DNA from: Acanthornis magna | Lineage: Eukaryota > Chordata > Aves > Passeriformes > Acanthizidae | DNA: 64,000 nt | Reading direction: 5' to 3' | NCBI GenBank assembly: GCA_036785705.1 | Contig: JAWUZG010000014.1 | Coordinates: forward strand, 434,001 to 498,000 | Part shown: piece by piece, positions 48,281 to 59,965 of the stretch | How positions within the stretch are numbered: the first letter of the stretch is position 1 | Layout of the letters: each line of letters opens with the position of its first letter | The notes under the pieces: generated by a model | The model's database searches: none | Seen by the model: only the letters and a program-made list of their open reading frames with translations | Told to the model about the DNA's origin: nothing | Made by a program: the position numbers and the translations under genes

Positions 48281-48790
48281 TCACAGCCCACTCTGGGGTG
48301 TCACACAGCCATTCTTTGATATCACAGCCTGCTCTGTGTTGTTACCCACAGCTCTGTAATGTCACATCCCTCACTGTGATGTCACAGTCAGCTTTGTGAT
48401 GTCACAACCCACTCAGTGCTGTCACAGGGCACTCTGTGACCTCACAGCCTGCTCTGTGATGTCATACACCCACACCATGATGTCACAATCTGGTTTGTGA
48501 TGTCACAGCCAACTGTGACATCACAGCCAGCTCTAAGATGTGACACAACCAACCAGTCGTGCCACAGCCTACTCAGTGATGTCACAGCCTGCTCTGTGAT
48601 GGCACAACCCACTCAATGATATCACACAGCTCACTCTGTGACCTCGGAGCCTGCTCTGTGATGTCACACAGTCCCCTCTGTGATGCCGAAGCTGATCCAT
48701 GACCTCACACAACCAACTCAGAGATGTCATAGCCCAATCTGTGACCTCACACAACCCACTTTGTGATGTCACACTGCCCCTTTCTGACAT
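48262..48790. repeat. TGATGTCA-rich minisatellite (long copy)
   Basis: The largest of four such arrays. Units of roughly 22-30 bases, e.g. GCTCTGTGATGTCACAGCC, with many variants. Open frames through it are repeat translations. Confidence 0.8.
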
Positions 48791-49148
48791 CACAGCTGCT
48801 CTGGGGCTCTGTGACACAGCCCCAGAGGTGCCTATGGCTATGACACAGCCCCTCTGGGCCATGGCACAGCCCCTGCCAATGCTGAGCACATGTGAGCTCT
48901 GGCTGTGCCCTGCTGGTGTCCCTGAGCTGCCCTGGCAGTGGCCCAGCCCTGCTGGGCTGTGCACAGGAGCTGCTCCTGGGCAGAGCTGTCTCTCTGCAGC
49001 GCTGCCGCTTGCCAGGAGCTGCCTCTGTGCCAGGAGCTCGGCCCAGCTCAGCAGCACAGCCACAGCACAAGGTGCTGGTTCTGCTGTGCCTCCCAAGGGA
49101 GCTGTGCAGGGCCAGGTGACAAGGTCCCGCAGCTGTGTTGGTTCTGCA

Positions 49149-49807
49149 GTGTCACAATGGTCCATTGGTTCCATGAGTTTCCGTACTGTCACCAATGGAG
49201 TCCTTGGTTCCCCTGTGTCACAATGGCCGCTTGGGTCCATGAGGTTCCACAGTGTCACCATGGTCTCCTTGGGGTCATGAGGTTCCACAGTGTCACCATG
49301 GTCTCCTTGGCTCCTCAGGGTCACAATGGACAATTGGTTCCATCAGACCCCATTTTATCACTATGTCTGCTTGATTCCCTGAGCTTCTGCACTGTCGCCA
49401 ATGGTTCCTTGGTTCCAGTGATGCCCTGCTGCGTCCCAATGGATATTTAGTTCCGTGAAGTTCTTCAGTGTCACCAAGGTCTCCTTGCTTCTGCAAGGCC
49501 CTGCAGTGTCACAGTGCCCCATAGGTTCCATGAGCTCCCATACTGTCAGCAATGGTCTCCTGAGTTCCAACGAGGCCCTGCTGTGTCCCCGTGCCCCCTT
49601 CATTCCAGGAGGTTCCGTGGTGTCACAATGGACTCCTGGGTTTCCTGAGGCCCCACTGTGTCACAATGACCCCTTGGTTCCATGAGGCGCCACAGAGTCA
49701 CAATGGTCTCCCTTCATCTCTGAGGCCCTGCAGTGTCACCATGGTCTCCATGGTTCCATGTGGCCCCAAAGTGTCACAATGGTCTCTGGGATTCCATTGG
49801 GAACACA
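49149..49807. repeat. 38-bp minisatellite, about 18 units
   Basis: Units of 36-39 bases built on GTGTCACAATGGTCTCCTTG followed by GTTCCATGAGG-like sequence. Units are diverged from each other. Not shared with the other flanks. Confidence 0.85.
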
Positions 49808-51409
49808 AAAGCTTTGCAGAAACATTGAGCAACACCTGCTTAACACACCTGGGCACATCTGTTTGCATTCAAAAGAGGGGTTAAAGGAGACAATGGCACC
49901 ATCAACTTCCATCTGCAACAGAGATCAAGGGAATGGACAGGGACAGAGAATTCTGCTTCAAGATACAGAGAATTGTGCTTACAGAGATCATTTCTAGTCA
50001 CATTGTCCCTTGGAGGAAGGTGACATCATTTGAGGCAGCCTGTACTGAGCATGTGGCTCTTGAGTGGGGTTTGTTGTTTAGGAAACCTGCTCAGGCTTTG
50101 CCATTCTTCCTCACAAACAGGAAAGCTTCTGCTGGGCCTGTGTGCAGGCAGAGCCCTGAGGAGAGCAGGTGGCACATGGAGCACTGGGCTGGGACACGCA
50201 GCTGCAGAACTCAGGGGACAAGTTTGTGATGCAGGGAACAGCGATGGCAGTGCCAGCTGGGCCATGTCAGCCATGGTGAGGTTGGGGGTGAGGAGCAGCT
50301 TGTCCCAACAGGGTCAGCCTGCAAGAGCCTCATTCTTCTGCATGCCCACACCTCCTAAGGAGACACCTCTTCTCTGAAAATAAAAATAAAAGAAATATTT
50401 CCTTGATTCAAAAGAAAAGCCATGGGATGCACTTTGCAATCTTCCTCCTTAACAGAACTCCAAACTGACTCCAATGAGTTGTACAGACCCTGAACACTTG
50501 AAGACAATTGAAGGAAGAGAAAGAGCTCCTGAGAACTTTCTGTATTTTAATGAGTCCCACAGTGGATTTGGGGCTGAGTCCATGACCCTCAGGGACAGAG
50601 AGAAGGTTGCAGAAGCTGCTCAAGGAGGCAGAAGCAAAACTCCAAGTCCCTTGGGGCATCACTGGGCCCCACTGAGGGCAGGGACTGCCAAAGCCTCCGC
50701 AGGGACTGGTGAGAGCAGATCCTTGGGATGTGCCAGGATTGCAGGGAGCCAAAGGCTGTGAGCAGGGAACTGGGATGCTGAGAGAAGCCGGGCCTGGTTG
50801 GAGGAAGCAGAAAGGCCAAGGGCTGAGCCCAGGCCTGGGACAGCAGGGCCTGTCCCTCACGGGTGGCTCGGCGCTGTTTGTGGGGCAGTGGATGTGAGGG
50901 GGAGGAAGGACAAATGTCCCTGCCAGCCTGCTCAGGGAGGGCCGAGGGAGAACCAAAGTGCAGACCCTCAGAGGAAAGTTCCTTGGCTGGGGCCTCCAGA
51001 GGCAGTGCCAGAGCCCAGGGGACAAAGGCCTGGGTGCCTGTGGCCCTGCCAGCCCTGCCCAGCCCTTGGCCATCTCTCCTGCAGCCTGTGCCACCCTGTC
51101 CGTGCTGCTCCTGTGCCCTGGCCGGCTGCACACGCCCATCTCGCTGTGCCCCCAGCATTTCTCAGCCCAGCATTGCTTTGCCGTCCCTGCTGTCCCTGCA
51201 CCCAACGCTGCCGGTTCCTGGCACACAGAGCCACGGCATCAGCCAGTCTCATGCTGCGAGACCTCGTGCACCAAAATTCTACCCTTGCAGGGACTTTTCT
51301 TTTTCCTCACCTCCACTCTGAACCTTTGGAGCTGCACTTTGGGGAGGTTTCCTTCTTTCAGCTACAGAGAGCAGCTCTGTCTCTTGCTCTTTACAAACAG
51401 AGAAGGGCT
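49808..51409. other. Stretch with no recognised gene
   Basis: Open frames of 80-270 residues occur on both strands between 50,400 and 51,400. None shows a domain, start context or splice pattern that I can support. GC-rich and leucine/proline-biased. Confidence 0.4.
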
Positions 51410-51640
51410 GCTGGGAGATGTGGTGCTCGGAGGCCATTGGGGGCACAGTGACCATGAAATAATTGAGTTTTCAATATTCAGTGAAACAAGGAGAGGCATC
51501 AACAAAACTTCTCCAGTGGACTTCCAGAGGGCAGACTTTGGCCTGTTTTGAATGCTGATTTGGAGAGTACTGCATAAGGAACTGACTTTTCTAAAGGAAA
51601 CAGCCTTTAAAAACAAAGGGGTCCAGGAAGAATGGACATA
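51410..51640 (+). mobile_element. CR1 LINE ORF2 fragment
   Basis: The frame ending at 51,551 carries GHSDHEIIEFSIF and DFQRADFGLF, the end of the CR1 endonuclease domain, with the SDH catalytic motif. The similarity continues after a frameshift (WRVLHKELTFLKETAFKNKG) to about 51,640. It is a short, dead 5'- and 3'-truncated piece. CR1 is the common LINE of birds. Confidence 0.7.
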
Positions 51641-51905
51641 ACTTGCTGTTTTGTGCTTTTTGGTGGTTTTGGGTTTGTTTTTGGTTTTTTTTTGTTGGGT
51701 TTCTTTTGTTTTTTCTTTTGGTGATGTCTTTTGGTTTTTTGTGGATTTTTTGGTGGGTTTTTTTGTTTGTTTGTTTTGTGGGGGGTTTTTTGTTATTTTT
51801 GGTGGGGGTTTTGGTAGTTTTTTAGGTTCTTGCGGGATTTTTTGTGGGTTTTTTTTGTTTGGGCTTTTTTTTTTTTTTTAATTGGTGGCATTATTGTTTG
51901 TTTGT
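51641..51905. repeat. T/G-rich low-complexity tract
   Basis: Plus strand is almost all T and G (TTTTTGG, GGGTTTT blocks). The phenylalanine/glycine frames through it are artefacts of composition. Confidence 0.85.
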
Positions 51906-52057
51906 GGGGTTTTATTGTGGGGTTGCATCCCCAGGCTTCACCTGGAGGTTGATCCCGACATGAATCCCCTCTGATTTCCCCATGAGACTTACAGGAACAA
52001 CCCCCCAGAGCTGCTCCAGGGGCTCCTTCCCAATGATTCCTAAGGATTGGATGGAAG

Positions 52058-52252
52058 GTGGGAAGCAAATCAGGGAGTGCTGAGTGGGTTTTGTCTCTTC
52101 CATGTGATGCTGGTAGAATTCCCGGGACGATCCAGAGACTCCTGGTGGTGGCGGCCACTCTGCTGAGCCAGACAGTGCTGGGAATGCTCCTGGGAATGTG
52201 CCGGGAAAGGCTCTGCCCTCCAGGAATGTCCCCGTGCTCCCGATCCCAATAA
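52058..52252 (+). other. Possible 3' terminal exon with poly(A) signal
   Basis: A 64-residue frame with a hydrophobic stretch (RLLVVAATLLSQTVLGMLLG) followed by a cysteine-containing tail and stop. AATAAA follows at once (about 52,247-52,252, overlapping the stop). This could be the last exon of a membrane protein or 3' end debris. Family not recognised. Confidence 0.25.
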
Positions 52253-52524
52253 AGAGCAGCATTGCTGCCATCTCCTGGGGTCCTCTGTGGGATGGGGAGG
52301 GGACACAGGCAACCTTGGGATGGGAATCCATCCTCCGGGACAGGGCTGGGATTGGGGATGTGGAGCTGCGGCTGCCTGGAAGTGATTCCCAAAGCCCCCA
52401 GCCCTTGGATTTGGGAGGTGCAGGTGGATTCTCCAAAGGTGGTATCCTTGGGAAGGGATCCTAAACAAGGGGTGGCTCCAGTTTCAGGGAATTATGGGTG
52501 TTTTGGGGTTTTAAATTGTTTCCT

Positions 52525-52832
52525 TGTAGCAGGACTCCCCTGGAGGTTCAACCCGGATGGACGACAGGACACCAATATGGTTAAAGTCGAGCTCCACTTA
52601 TTTCCAAAAGTTACATTATTTTATCTACTTTGCTGATGATCATAGGTCTCACCTAACTACGTGATTAGTTACATTATAATGCTCACGTGCCTTAAGCTAT
52701 TGCTAATTGGTTATCTCATGCCAGGCTACCACAAGTTCCTCCCTTGCTTACGGTTTTTCGTGTTCAGGGGGGGGCTTCTCTCTAACTTGTTTACAACTTG
52801 CCTTAGTTTCTTGTTTTTGTCCTTCAAGGACA
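52525..52832 (-). repeat. LTR-like element
   Basis: Read on minus, starts TGTCCTTGAAGGAC and ends CCTGCTACA, about 308 bases, with AT-rich middle. Its start resembles the LTR ending at 58,973. Adjacent to, but different from, the LTR at 52,868-53,228. Confidence 0.45.
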
Positions 52833-52867
52833 TCTCAAGGACTCTTCTCTAAACTTTAGTCATGCTG

Positions 52868-53228
52868 TGTTGCCGACGGTGAGGGAAGCAAGACACGCAA
52901 CCCAGTATGAGTTATAAACAAGCTTCCAGTGTATTTACGTTGTTAACTGCTTATATGCTGTTACAGTTAATTATGCCTACTAGTCATAAGGTCATTGGTC
53001 AGCTACAAAGGGTTACATTTACATATCCCTCCCATACAGGGCCCCTCCTATCACGAATCCTCCTCATTCTTTCAGCCACAAGTTCTTTCTTTGGTGTTTT
53101 TCCCCAGCGTCAAGGACACACTGTCCTTGGCTCTTCTCCTGCCAGCATACTTCCAGTTCTTGCGGCCTAAGGGCTTCTTAGTTTACACCTCACTTTGCTC
53201 GCACAAGGCCTCAAGCCATACTGCAACA
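52868..53228 (-). repeat. 3' LTR of an ERV, with polypurine tract
   Basis: On minus, AAAAAGAAAAAGGGGGAAT (53,247-53,229) is followed by TGTTGCAG, and the LTR ends GGCAACA, a 6-base inverted end (TGTTGC/GCAACA); 361 bases. The tract and LTR define a 3' end on the minus strand. Confidence 0.75.
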
Positions 53229-53640
53229 ATTCCCCCTTTTTCTTTTTGTGCGAGCAAGGCCTGATTGATGTACTTTTCCATCATTCTGTGAATTAGCATA
53301 GAGCAGCATTGAACAACATTCTGAAAGTTATTATTGTCAAAAGCAACAACAACACTGTCTTGCACAAATTCTTGAGCCACTCAGTGATTCTTCAGCTTTG
53401 AGCAACCTTTCTACCTTAACTTGTTACTATGCGGTTACTTAAAATAATTTTGCTAGCAAGTACTACTTTAGTTAATTGAAACTGTGAAAACAATATACAA
53501 CATTGCTCTAAAGTCTCTGTCAAGCTCAAATCTTGATTAAAGAGTCCATGGTTTCTTCTGAACTCTGGTTCTTGATTTTGACCAGATGAGCAGGTAATTG
53601 CTTTAAACTTCTTGGTGATAGAACACATGCATACTCTCTT
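53183..53640 (-). pseudogene. Env C-terminal remnant of ERV
   Basis: Minus-strand frames just before the polypurine tract: one (53,380-53,183) has a short VVQCCSMLIHRMM stretch, then a lysine-rich tail running into the LTR, like the cytoplasmic end of the env gene at 35,229-36,688. The frame at 53,628-53,416 has no clear motif. Broken. Confidence 0.4.
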
Positions 53641-56600
53641 CTCTAGGTTAACAGGTTACTTGAGCTTTGTTATTGCGTGTTATTACACTCTCAGTTGTGG
53701 GTTTTGCATTATGAGTGAAGGTGATCAAGGCAACAGGTGCAACTACTAATATACATAAGAGAAAGAGAACAGTACTTCAAAAATACACAGATTATTAACC
53801 ATTTAACTATTAGCTACTACCCTGAGTCGACAATCACTGGAAAGTCCCATTTTACAGGCGAGACCTGAAGACCTTTCCCGGGCAAAGCTTTCAAGTTTAC
53901 CTGAAAGGGGTTCCAGTTCTTATCAAGCCGAATTGGTGAGCCAAAATGACTCAATTGCATTTTTAGAGCAGAAACATCTGGGATTAAAGATTCAGTACCC
54001 GATCAACTTAGGGCCAGGGCTTGGCCAGAGCCCAGGCCTTAACTGAAAGGGTCTCCCTAAATCATCTTACAAAGAAGCCTCTATTAATATCAATTCTTTA
54101 AAACAATACACTTCTTACAGATAACTACACAGGGTTATGTGAAAATTTCTAAAGCAGCCGGCGTTGTCATTTAGTTATAACTAAGTAATCAATGGTACCA
54201 TAAACAAACTGAACACACATCTAGAATTGTTAATACAGTAACAGTAACTGTTCTGAAAAAGTGAGATTATATTTTTTACACATCTATGCATATATGACAG
54301 TAAAGCAAAATGAAAACAAGAAAGAGAAGCACTAAGCATTTTATAATTAATAATATTCATGACTTGAAATTGGTATTCGTTCTTCTGTGTTACCTATAGA
54401 AGGTAAAGCTGCAAAGGCTGTTATAAACAGTCATCTTGATTGACTAATGTAGAACATTCAGAACCATAAGATTTGTGATGAAATTAAGGATTTGACAAAT
54501 TACGTCTTCACTTACTTGTCTTACCAATTCTTTATCATGAACATTTCAGTTGACTTTATCTTATCTTTATAGCAAAAGAACTGTAAAGAACTCTTTCCCC
54601 TTTTCCTTTTTTTTTTTGTTTTGTTTTATTTTGCATGTTTCGACAGAACTTAAACTTTAACTTCGCTTAAAACTAAGATAAATCTAACAGAGCTTAAAGT
54701 TAATATAATTGAAACTGAAGAGAAATTAATCTTCAGCACTTAAGAAGTAACTTTTATCTCACAGGCATCTCTATGTAGATTTACATGCCGGCAAAATACA
54801 AATTAACACAGGCAATTCACACACACACACAAGGAAACAAACTTTATAGCAGCTGCAAGATTTACTGCAGGTATCAGACTTGCTTTTTCTAAAGGCACCA
54901 GGAGGCTAACTCACTCTTAGGCCACAAAATACTTTACAGAATTGGCCTCAGGATGTCATCCTGCCAGTTCTGCCATTTTTTAACAACAAACCATGCAGAG
55001 AGGGCTGAAACTCCTTGGGGTAACAAGTTTTACCCCTCTGCCAGCTGTCACAAATTCACTGAACACCACCACCACTCACAAACATGGGAACTCTCTTCAC
55101 TCAACCACAAGCCTCCGTTTTGCCTTTTTTTTTTTATCCACTTTTAACATGTGCACTTGCTTTCTCTTTTCTTTCCTTCAGAGGTTACTAAAATTTAACT
55201 TGTTAATAGAACTTAAAATCAACAGACTTCACAAAAATTTTGATCAACTCAAAGTTGACAGGTCTGACCTATAAACTCAAAATACATAAAAGACTCGAAC
55301 AACATTCTTAGTACATTTGCTGCAGCACTTTCACACCTGTATGCACATGCACACAGATACTGGTTAAAGTATACCTGTGGAAAGAAAAAACAAATCTTTT
55401 TAATTTAGAGAAGTAGTCACTCTGGGTGCCTTTGCAAGTGTTTAACTTTAAATCTACTAAACTAGATACAAGGTCAAGGGTATACTTTGAGAGTTTCAGA
55501 TACAGCAGAACTCAACCTATTTTGACCTCTTCCGTATAAGAAACTACTGAAAATTCATCATACAGCAGGTAAACATCAGCGAATAATATCAAGAAAAATA
55601 ACTGAGTTGTAAATGAAATAGCAGCAATGTAGAACTTTAGAGGGTGGAATTTTCATAGGATTAACTGGAAAGATCATAAAGGTGTGGCAGATACATCATG
55701 ATTCTACATAAATCAGTTTGGGGACTGACCTATGGCAACTATAAACATTATTGAAAATGCCTGTTTCACAGTCAGTACTCCTCTGAGATAAGTGCAAGTT
55801 TACTAAGATGTTTTCGAGGTGCAGCTTTACTCACAGGAATGATAGCATCGTACATCTTGGCAAATTGCATCTAAAACCTGCTTAATTCGCAGATGGTAAG
55901 ACAGCTTTCTGTAAATATGATTACAATAGGTTTGAGACGTAAAGAAGACATCAAAGACATAATCATATAATACTGCCATGACTCTGGACACGCATCCTAC
56001 TCAGTGTTGTGGATGTATAGAACTGACACATGTATACAAGCAGCTGTAGTTACGGTTTTAACTGATTGCGAAGGAGTGTACTAGTGTATGTTTGACTGTG
56101 GCCTCTGCCACAAGGGCAAAGAACATCAAGAACTCAGGTACTGAGCAGACAACTGAGCGAGTGCATTTAATGAGGTAAGATCACATTGAGTTACTTTTCT
56201 GGGCAATTAATGTACTTAAACTATTTTGATGTTAAGTTCATGTGCAAGCTATAGGTGACAAGGAAGAACAAGTACTCTTGAATCTGTGAACAGCTGTACT
56301 AGCTGGAAATGCTGTCACATGTGTCTTTATGGCAAAACAGTCACATTTAAATTTTCTTATTAGAGCTGTATAGGCAAACAGGTAAAGCCGGCACTACACT
56401 GTCTTTACAGTAGGGAACCATGAGCTAATTATGGCTGATTCTCAAAAGCTTCTGCAGATAACAAATATGGAGTCAGGCCTAGCATGGGCCTCACACAGTT
56501 AATTGCTCCTAGAAGCTTTGTAAATCATTCAATGTTTTGACATCAGGATTTAAAGTCAATTGCTGTAGCTATACATCTTGTCCAGTTAACATCCATGCTA

Positions 56601-57982
56601 CACATTTCAAATAGGAGTTTGAATGTATGCTGAGTAAGACTAAGACACTAGATCTGTGTATAAACCAAGATATTGGACATATAAGGATAAATGATGCTTT
56701 GAGGAGACAACTTGAAAATTCAACTTTGCTAATTTCGTATGGGATCTTACTGTGCTGTTTAATTATGTTTTATTATTTGGTTTGTCTTAGGCAGCTCAAG
56801 GAATCTCAAGGCCAAACAGCAACAGTTGTTGAAGGGGTGCCAAGTTAGTTTCACAAACCTTGAGGCTAGGTAGAAAAACAAAATAGATTTTACCCTCTGG
56901 GAAAAACAAATTTTACACCATGGTTTTAGCATTAACTCCCAAGTTTTATCAGAGTTGGGTAATATTAGAACTTCAAGTTGCAGATCACAATAAAGCTGAG
57001 GTAATATATAAGTAACTAAGTAGAACATAAAATTATTTGTTCAAATTAAATACGTCAGGTATATCTATTAAAACCTGTCAGCTGAAAACTGACTTCTTAG
57101 CACCCACACAGCAAAGTTTAGAATTCCGAAGTAGTGTGTTTTCCCTTCAGACATCTCACCAAAAGGTACTCTGTCCCAGTAAGATCTAGGAAAAACAGAA
57201 AGCCTGTGAAATTCCTTAAAGGAAACATACACAGTCAGAAAGGGGAGGGGGGGGGGGGAGGTGCTGCTGTGATTTAAGGCAGATTGTCATGATTCACATA
57301 CCAGTTCTGTAGAGCTGAGATAAAATGTGCAGGGAAAGGTCAACTAACTTAACAATTTACAAGACTTTCAGAGCACCAGAGGTACACATAAAACACTTTC
57401 TAAAGTACTCAGCAACAAACCTTTCAGCCCAACCCTCTCATTTAACCAAGCTGTTATCATCATTGCTTTCTCGTTTCAAAAAGCTGGAAACAAATTCAAA
57501 ATACAGCTCAGTTGCACTAATTAAAAGAGCACTTGGAAGATACATTTGCAAATCGAACTGTGCAGGCCAGGAGAGGCCTCCGTGGCACCCACCTTCTCCC
57601 TGCTGCCGGGGCAGGGGGGGCTTGCCAGGTGGGGGAAAGCAAAGGGTGGGGGGGTAGGAAGCAGCAAGCAATTGCTGTTTCTTCTGTGTGGCTTTCTTGC
57701 CTCCCTTGAAGACATCCCGAGATGGCTCTGCCAGGGTCACTGGACACGTCGCACGGTCAGTTGCTCTGCCAGTCGGTCGCAGCTGAGTCAGCTCTCCGGC
57801 CGAGGGATGAGCACCGGCGACAGTGGGACGATGCAGGACTGGGGATCCGGACTGTGAGCCACCGTGCAGCTCCCGGGAGGAGAGGTGTTAATATCAAGGC
57901 TTGCCTCATGTAGAAAGCAGTTACAGAGTTCCGTAAGGAATAATAAAAGGTGATCCGATGTGGAGAATATTTTGCAACACTC
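53641..57982. other. AT-rich stretch between ERV ends, no recognised gene
   Basis: 4.3 kb with only short frames. No RT, integrase or env motif was found on either strand. It includes an A-poor G run at 57,240-57,260. It may be decayed ERV interior or older host sequence. Confidence 0.45.
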
Positions 57983-58950
57983 CTAAACTGCACCAACTTT
58001 TCGGGACAGTTTCAGGGGAAGAGCACGATCTTCAAGTAGGGGGGGAGGGTCGGAGAAGGCGTACGATTTGTTTACGGGTGAAGCAGCTCTAGCAGGTAGA
58101 TTAAGAGGTAACGCTTGCAAGGTTTTTGCAAAATCTTGGATGGCAATTGAAAAATCAGTAGAAGTCAATGGACAAGCCTCAACCTCCCTGTCCACAGTTG
58201 CCCCCACCCCCTAATCGCCTCTGACAGCATCAGGGCCTTGAGAGGGGGATTGGGAATCAGCCTCTATGAGAGGTTGTGTCCTCGGCCTTGGCCGCCTCCG
58301 GTGGTGGGGGTGGCGGGGGCGGAGCTTCAGTTTCCGCCGATTTTGGGGGTGGTGAGGAAGAGGGACGGCGGGACCGGGGCGGGGAGGGATCGGCACTCGC
58401 AAGGGAATGTCCAGCGTAGTGGAAAAAAGTTTGTTGATAGGAAAAGCTTGCAGGGGCTCTCTGATTTCATAGCATGTAAAACATCTCCTGTGGTCTTCCA
58501 TAAAGGAGCGCACTTTGTTGCCTCCTTTGCTTTCCTGCCGCCTGCAGCTACAGTGTCCCAGAGTGCCTTCCCAATCGCCTCCCAGGTGCAGATTTCAAAA
58601 GCTACAGAGGCACCCAATGTCAGTCTGTGCTCCCACGCCCAGCTAAAAAAGCTTTTCAAAGCCAAGGCATCATATTTCTGTGCTCTCTTAGAGAGAATAA
58701 ATTGGAGGAGGTTTCGGACCACGTCCCGTTCATGCTCGTCCTGCCCCATCTCCCCCTATGGCCGCTCACCTCTTCTTGGTGAGATTCCACGTCCTCTTGA
58801 CATATACCGGAGCTCTGTTCCACCACTTCCTGCACGGGACTGCAGGGATACTTTAAGCCATTCATCACTTCATCCTGCTGGGGCTCGCAGGGATATCCGA
58901 CCGCCTTCTCCGCACCTGGAACGCACAAGCAGTTCATTACGAACTAACTG
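57983..58950 (-). pseudogene. Gag remnant of alpharetrovirus-like ERV
   Basis: Starts about 15 bases after the primer site. A frame at 58,749-58,327 looks like retroviral matrix (MGQDEHERDVVRN..., Trp-containing helices, WEAIGKALWD). A proline/arginine-rich frame follows at 58,513-58,211. Frames overlap with shifts, and capsid, nucleocapsid and protease are not seen. Gag normally assembles the virion shell; this piece cannot. Confidence 0.65.
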
Positions 58951-58953
58951 AGG

Positions 58954-58969
58954 CACGTCGGGGTCACCA
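58954..58969 (-). other. Retroviral primer-binding site, tRNA-Trp type
   Basis: Minus strand TGGTGACCCCGACGTG is complementary to the 3' end of tRNA-Trp including CCA. It lies three bases after the LTR end. tRNA-Trp priming is characteristic of avian alpharetroviruses. Confidence 0.75.
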
Positions 58970-58972
58970 CTA

Positions 58973-59286
58973 TGTTGTGGAGGATCTCATGGGTCATCAC
59001 ACACAGACCAATATGATCAGGTGAAGCTGTTTATTACAGATCAGAAGGCTACTTATATACATTTTTTACTTCTCTATATGCAAGCAATACATTGGTTACT
59101 AGCTACTTGTTTACACATCTAAGCAAATCACAGGAGTGATGGTGAGCTGTCATACAAACGCTGCTGCTGCTGCTGCTGCTCTGCCCCGCTAAGATTCTAC
59201 AACCTGCCGTTCACACACTCCGTTGTTTACATTCTTGGAATTGCTAGACTTGGCAGCTAATTCCCCACAGCTGCACTTCAAGGACA
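58973..59286 (-). repeat. 5' LTR of alpharetrovirus-like ERV
   Basis: Ends CCTCCACAACA directly before the primer site. The start is placed at TGTCCTTGAAG (59,286) but could lie further out, up to about 59,345. It contains (CTG)6 at 59,161-59,178. Its sequence differs from the LTR at 52,868-53,228. Confidence 0.6.
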
Positions 59287-59756
59287 TATTTACCTTCTTG
59301 CTTATTTTGCTCAGCTAAGTTAAGGCTGCATTGTGCATGTCTCAGTGCCTAGACTATTAAGAATCCCTCAAAAGAACCCAAACATGGAGCCCCCAAACCC
59401 TGGCAGCATCTTGGGGGCAGGGTCTGGTGGCAGCTTTGGGGGTCTGGGGGGTCACTACTGCCCTGAAACCCCTTCCCAGCCCCAGAGCCAATGCCGGACC
59501 TCTCAAACCACCCAACAGCTTCCCATAGGATCCCCCAAAAAAGTCCGTGACACATAAATTGCCCCAAGAGACACCGAAAGCCCTTTACCATATCCCCCAA
59601 GACCCACCCAATACCTCTCCAAGCCACACACCCGAGCTTGGACCCCAAACCTCCCTCACAGACCCCACCAAGACCTCTCTCAGCACCACAGATGCCCCCA
59701 AGAACCACAAAAGGCCCTCCCAATCCCCACAGGACCCCCAAATGCCCCTCCCAGCC

Positions 59757-59965
59757 CCCCATGGCATTGACCAGGAGAGGCTGGTGGACAGGAATATTCA
59801 CAGCCAGGAGCAGCTCGGGCACTTCAGCAGCGATTTGGGCACTTTGAGGGGCATACCCCAAATGGGGACACCCAGGCCAGGGACTGGGACAGACAACCGG
59901 AATTCCTAGAGAACAGATGGGCTCAGGTGGACACGTTCTGCTGCCACAACTATGAGATCATGGCA
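59757..59965 (+). pseudogene. MHC class II beta exon 2 relic (unit 5), fused to zinc-finger 3' end
   Basis: Plus strand reads DQERLVDRNIHSQEQLGHFSSDLG, breaks frame at AAATGGGGACACC, then the exon end (CCHNYEI). Its end overlaps the stop codon and last codons of the zinc-finger gene on the minus strand. Not functional as MHC. Confidence 0.8.

Noticed and set aside
51643..51881. Phe/Gly-rich membrane-protein-like frames
   Set aside because: Produced by T/G low-complexity DNA; every frame is hydrophobic.
59161..59178. (CTG)n as an expandable coding triplet
   Set aside because: Only six units and located within an LTR, not in a gene.
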